Positions 61,338 through 64,000 of a DNA stretch of 64,000 bases are shown here, in pieces. The notes below the pieces were generated by a model, which searched no databases, was not told where the DNA came from, and saw only the letters and a list, made by a program, of their open reading frames with translations. How positions within the stretch are numbered: the stretch's first letter is position 1; each line of letters begins with the position of its first letter. Source of the DNA: Lentzea sp. NBRC 105346. Its GTDB lineage: Bacteria; Actinomycetota; Actinomycetes; Mycobacteriales; Pseudonocardiaceae. Both the position numbers and the translations under genes were made by a program. The stretch is from assembly GCF_030269605.1 (NCBI RefSeq), contig NZ_BSTQ01000003.1:454866-518865 (forward strand), read 5' to 3'.

Positions 61338-61384
61338 CGGGACTTAGGTCCCGACACTTGTCGGTCGATCGACCGACAAGTGTC
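61338..61384. promoter_or_regulatory. Perfect 32-bp palindrome and a small hairpin
   Basis: Bases 61353-61384 form a perfect palindrome: GACACTTGTCGGTCGA followed by its complement, without a loop. It lies 1 nt after the atpB stop. Next to it, CGGGAC-TTAG-GTCCCG (61338-61353) is a 6-bp stem. A loop-free perfect palindrome suits a dimeric protein site, or it could cruciform or terminate. It is upstream of the repeat-protein gene by about 96 nt. Confidence 0.6.
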
Positions 61385-61385
61385 C

Positions 61386-62153
61386 TCAGTGGTGGGCGGC
61401 GAGGGCACGACCGATGTAGTGCGCGCTCAGCGTGGCGAAGATGTACGCCTGCAACACCATGATCAGCGCCTCCAGGAACGTGATCCCGATGGCGAAGGCG
61501 AAGCTGACGGCCGACACCGGCTTCAGCAGCGGACCCGCCTCCAGCAACAGGAACTCGCCACTGAGCGTGAACACCAGGACGAGCAGGTGCCCGGCGAACA
61601 TCGCGGCGAACACCCGGATCGCCAGGTTCACCGGGTCGAAGAAGAACTTGAGGATCACCTCGGTCGGGATCAGCAGCAACCACAGCACCGGTTTCGGCAC
61701 GTCCGGGATGATGAACTGGTTCCTCAGGTAGCCGACCAGGCCGTGCTTGCGGATGCCGACGAAGTGGTACAGCGGGAACACGATCAGGATCGCGATCGCC
61801 AGCGGGAACCCGAAGTGCGCCAGCGTCGGGAACTGGATCAGCGGGATCAGGCCGAAGATGTTGTTGACCAGCACGAACGTGAAGAGCGACAGCACCAGCG
61901 GCACATACGGTCTGAACTCCGCGTCGCCGATCTGCTCCCGTGCGATCTGGTTGCGGCCCAGGTCGTACACGGACTCGGCGGCGAACTGCCAGCGGCTCGG
62001 GATCAGCCTGAGGTTGCGGCTCGTGACCAGGAAGAACGTGATGATGATCAGGATGGAGAGGACCATCAGGATCATCGGCTTAGTGACGAACCCGAAGATC
62101 GGCGGCAACTCGAAGTCGCGAGCGCCGGGTGGGTGGAACTCTGCGTCGGCCAT
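61386..62153 (-). CDS. atpB: F0F1 ATP synthase subunit a, isolated copy
   Basis: This 255-residue membrane protein has the family path of helices. The essential Arg lies in LAIRVFAAMFAGHLLVLVF; the usual F-G-N-M that follows the Arg reads F-A-A-M here. The late FLEALIMVLQAYIFATLSAHYIG holds the conserved Glu/Gln helix. In other actinobacteria atpB is followed by atpE, atpF and atpH; here the next gene on the strand is the large repeat protein, and upstream are unrelated genes. So this is either a second copy or an operon broken apart. Confidence 0.9.
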   Translation of the reverse strand: MADAEFHPPGARDFELPPIFGFVTKPMILMVLSILIIITFFLVTSRNLRLIPSRWQFAAESVYDLGRNQIAREQIGDAEFRPYVPLVLSLFTFVLVNNIFGLIPLIQFPTLAHFGFPLAIAILIVFPLYHFVGIRKHGLVGYLRNQFIIPDVPKPVLWLLLIPTEVILKFFFDPVNLAIRVFAAMFAGHLLVLVFTLSGEFLLLEAGPLLKPVSAVSFAFAIGITFLEALIMVLQAYIFATLSAHYIGRALAAHH

Positions 62154-62529
62154 GGGCGTCCCCCTCGTCCAAGGTCTTCGGCATTGACCTTAGCAAACGC
62201 GTGATCGCGGGCAGTGATCAGACCCACCACAGAACGTTTATTGCCAAACGATCCATCTTCGGTCATGCTGGAAAGCGCTTGCAGCGGGTGCACGGCCAGC
62301 GGTCCCTCCCGGCACTACAGGGGAGGTGGGTGCCGGTCATCGTTGCCGGAGAACGATTCCCGGGCGGTGGCTGCACAAGTGAGGGACGGCCGATGTACCC
62401 GCGCCACGGTCGGCCGCCGCCGACGCGGGGTCGTGAGTGCTTTCCGCCGCTATCCCGGCGGAAACCACTCACGACCCCCACCTTCCACGGCTACGCTGGT
62501 CACGCTTCGTACGCCGAGGGGGACACGAC
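62154..62529. other. Divergent intergenic region with a long hairpin
   Basis: No gene is seen in these 376 nt. It must hold the atpB promoter (left) and that of the next plus-strand gene (right). At 62427-62478 the arms GGGGTCGTGAGTG(C)TTTCCGCCG pair over 23 bp with one mismatch and a 6-nt loop. Unlike the other long hairpins it is at a divergent junction, so it is not an ordinary terminator. It may be a dispersed palindromic repeat. Confidence 0.6.
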
Positions 62530-62976
62530 GTGACTTCGTTCATCGCCGAATCGGGCGCCTCGCTCGTCATCAGCATGACCGTCGCCCTGTCCCTCGCCTT
62601 CATCCCGCTGGATGCCGCGAAAACGGGCAGGCGGGCGACGATCCTCACCCTGTTCTTGGTGGCGGGCCTGGTGATCGTGCTGGTCAGTGACTCGGCCGAC
62701 TGGCTGCGCGGCGCGTTCATGCTGCTGACGGGTGGTCTGTTGCTGCTCGGCGAGTTCGCCGCGGCAGGCAATCCGGGCCGCCGGATGCTGGTCGACCTGC
62801 TGTGGATCGTCTGCGGTGTGGTAGGCATCTGGAAGTGGTCGTCGCTGGGCGCCTGGGTCGGCGCGCACCGGCCGTGGGTGCTGACCGGCGCCGTGCTCGC
62901 GACGATCCTCCTGCTGCTGATGGCGTCGCGGCGGCGGAGAATCGCCATCGACCGGTACACGATGAGAGGCATGTGA
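62530..62976 (+). CDS. Small four-helix membrane protein
   Basis: This 148-residue protein of no recognised family has helices at about residues 10-28, 38-52, 55-72 and 100-125, and a short basic tail. It starts at GTG 62530. Its stop overlaps the next start by GTGA, so it is coupled to the DUF6338-like gene. The two likely act together; the role is unknown. Confidence 0.7.
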   Translation: MTSFIAESGASLVISMTVALSLAFIPLDAAKTGRRATILTLFLVAGLVIVLVSDSADWLRGAFMLLTGGLLLLGEFAAAGNPGRRMLVDLLWIVCGVVGIWKWSSLGAWVGAHRPWVLTGAVLATILLLLMASRRRRIAIDRYTMRGM

Positions 62977-63629
62977 CCGTGGGGCAACCGCCGTCCACCG
63001 TGCTCCAGGTGGTCTTCCTCGTCCTGCTGGTGCTGCCCGGCGTCACCTACCAGTTCCTGCGCGAGCGCTGGCGTGGACCGGTTCCCGGTGAACGCAACCT
63101 CGGCGAGCGCGTGCTGCGCGCGATCACCGCGTCGGTCCTGCTGGACGGCGTGTACGCGGTCGCGGCGGGTCCACAGCTGGTGCGCCTCGCCCGTGGCGGC
63201 AAACCGAGCGGCTGGGACGGGTTCGCCCAGCAACCGCGGGCCGTGGGGCTGTGGGCGTTGCTGCTGTTCGTCGTGGTTCCGGCGATCGCCGCGGGCGCGG
63301 TGTCGCTGTGGGAACGGCGCCGCCTGCGCGCGAAGTTCCGCGGCACGCCGACCGCGTGGGACCACATGTTCCGGCTGCGCGGCTCGTGTTTCGTCCGCGT
63401 CCGGCTGAAGGACGGCACGTGGGTCGGCGGCTGGTACGGCGCGAACTCCTACGCGACGTCCTATCCGGAGCTCGCCGAGCTGTTCCTCGAGTCGGCGTGG
63501 CGGATGAACCCCGACGGCAGCTTCGGCGCGCGCGTCGCCGGCACCGCGGGCCTGCACGTCCGCGCCGCCGACGCCGACGTGGTCGAGCTCGTCCACCCAC
63601 CAGAACCGGAGGAACCGTGCCCGAGCTGA
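62973..63629 (+). CDS. DUF6338-like membrane protein
   Basis: This 218-residue protein begins with a membrane helix (VVFLVLLVLPGVTYQFLRERW), then two further helices (about 45-62 and 85-112), then a soluble part with RVRLKDGTWVGGWYGANSYATSYPELAELFLE, characteristic of DUF6338. The family is of unknown function and often lies in mixed accessory loci. GTG 62973 overlaps the upstream stop (GTGA). Confidence 0.7.
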   Translation: MTVGQPPSTVLQVVFLVLLVLPGVTYQFLRERWRGPVPGERNLGERVLRAITASVLLDGVYAVAAGPQLVRLARGGKPSGWDGFAQQPRAVGLWALLLFVVVPAIAAGAVSLWERRRLRAKFRGTPTAWDHMFRLRGSCFVRVRLKDGTWVGGWYGANSYATSYPELAELFLESAWRMNPDGSFGARVAGTAGLHVRAADADVVELVHPPEPEEPCPS

Positions 63630-63772
63630 CCCCGCACGAGAAGGAACTCCTCGCCGGTCCCGACGACCGGCGCGGATACACGCCGCGCGACGGGGTCGAG
63701 GAACCCGCTGCGGCGCCGAAGGATCCGGCGAGCGCGTCGCAGCCCGCCGAGTCCGATCAGAGCCCGACGTGA
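63617..63772 (+). CDS. Small hydrophilic protein
   Basis: This 51-residue protein is rich in Pro, Ala, Glu and Asp (VPELTPHEKELLAGPDD...) with no domain seen. GGAGG stands 4 nt before the GTG at 63617, and the frame overlaps the end of the DUF6338-like gene by 13 nt. Its 3' half is an older copy of the 122-nt tandem unit that follows, so the gene may be the source from which the array grew. Confidence 0.55.
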   Translation: MPELTPHEKELLAGPDDRRGYTPRDGVEEPAAAPKDPASASQPAESDQSPT

Positions 63773-64000
63773 ACGCACGGGCATGTTAGGCAGGTACACG
63801 CCGGCCGACAGGAACCCGCTGCCGCACCGAACGATCCGACGAGCGCGCCGCAGCCCGACAGGTCCGATCCGGGTCCGATCAGAGCCCGACGTGAACGCAC
63901 GGGCATGTTAGGCAGGTACACGCCGGCCGACAGGAACCCGCTGCCGCACCGAACGATCCGACGAGCGCGCCGCAGCCCGACAGGTCCGATCCGGGTCCGA
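63674..64000 (+). repeat. 122-nt tandem repeat running off the window
   Basis: A unit starting GAACGCACGGGCATGTTAGG is complete at 63771-63892 and repeats from 63893 to the window end (108 nt visible), with no base difference. An older diverged copy, with small insertions and deletions, covers 63674-63770 inside the 51-residue gene. The period 122 is not a multiple of three, so the perfect copies are not an extended reading frame. The array probably continues past 64000. Confidence 0.85.

Noticed and set aside
57670..61347. 1225-codon plus-strand frame opposite the repeat protein
   Set aside because: It mirrors the repeats of the true gene, which has a signal peptide and a PxKF end; it has no motif of its own.
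1..64000. tRNA or rRNA genes
   Set aside because: No cloverleaf with a TTCGA-type T-loop and no rRNA stretch was noticed by eye; a covariance-model scan would be needed to be sure.

Overview
This is a high-GC actinobacterial chromosome segment. The reversed mraZ-rsmH-ftsL-ftsI division cluster, the rimO-pgsA-cinA-clgR-pspA-pspM block beside argA and ftsK, paired ShbA-type sigma factors, AbiEi-like and DUF3040 proteins, and many GTG/TTG starts point to the Pseudonocardiales (Lentzea/Saccharothrix/Kibdelosporangium-like). The genus is inferred; no rRNA or tRNA gene was seen.

Layout. 1-1.5 kb: partial flavoprotein and a tandem universal-stress protein. 1.6-5.8 kb: ftsI, ftsL, rsmH and mraZ on the minus strand, with a four-box MraZ operator over the mraZ promoter. 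6.1-11.3 kb: MoxR ATPase, DUF58 protein, a repeat-bearing small ORF and a transglutaminase membrane protein, an apparent operon. 11.3-14.6 kb: DUF3040 protein, a 1.1-kb gene-free low-complexity stretch, AbiEi-like protein, small membrane protein, Crp regulator. 14.7-22.5 kb: DinB, a split FluG pair (amidohydrolase and glutamine-synthetase-like), tandem sigma factors, two methyltransferases. 22.6-29.2 kb: ParA, Nei2, P450, PyrD, a glycosyltransferase coupled to a 35-residue membrane peptide, uracil permease. 29.3-34.8 kb: the PspA envelope-stress locus with its regulator ClgR, then cinA, pgsA and rimO. 34.8-36.7 kb: an RloA/RloB (AbiL-like) defence pair. 36.9-38.9 kb: argA, a MerR regulator, a secreted phospholipase A2. 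38.9-46.8 kb: a seven-gene, tightly overlapping biosynthetic operon. 46.9-51.4 kb: nitroreductase, FtsK, acyltransferase, membrane protein. 51.4-56.9 kb: amidohydrolase, methyltransferases and an AfsR/SARP-type regulator. 56.9-61.3 kb: a 1441-residue secreted repeat protein. 61.4-64 kb: an isolated atpB, three small genes, and a perfect 122-nt tandem repeat running off the window.

How it fits together. Core envelope, division and stress genes form the backbone. Against the mycobacterial order ftsK-argA-pgsA-clgR-pspA, two accessory blocks interrupt the backbone: the defence pair between rimO and argA, and the biosynthetic operon with its neighbours between argA and ftsK. The biosynthetic operon (AfsA-like, ICMT-like, PEP-utilising enzyme, P450, nucleotidyltransferase-fold protein, thymidylate-kinase-like, KAS III-like) is the best candidate for an undescribed system. 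Long near-perfect palindromes of a common design sit at three convergent gene junctions and probably act as two-way terminators.
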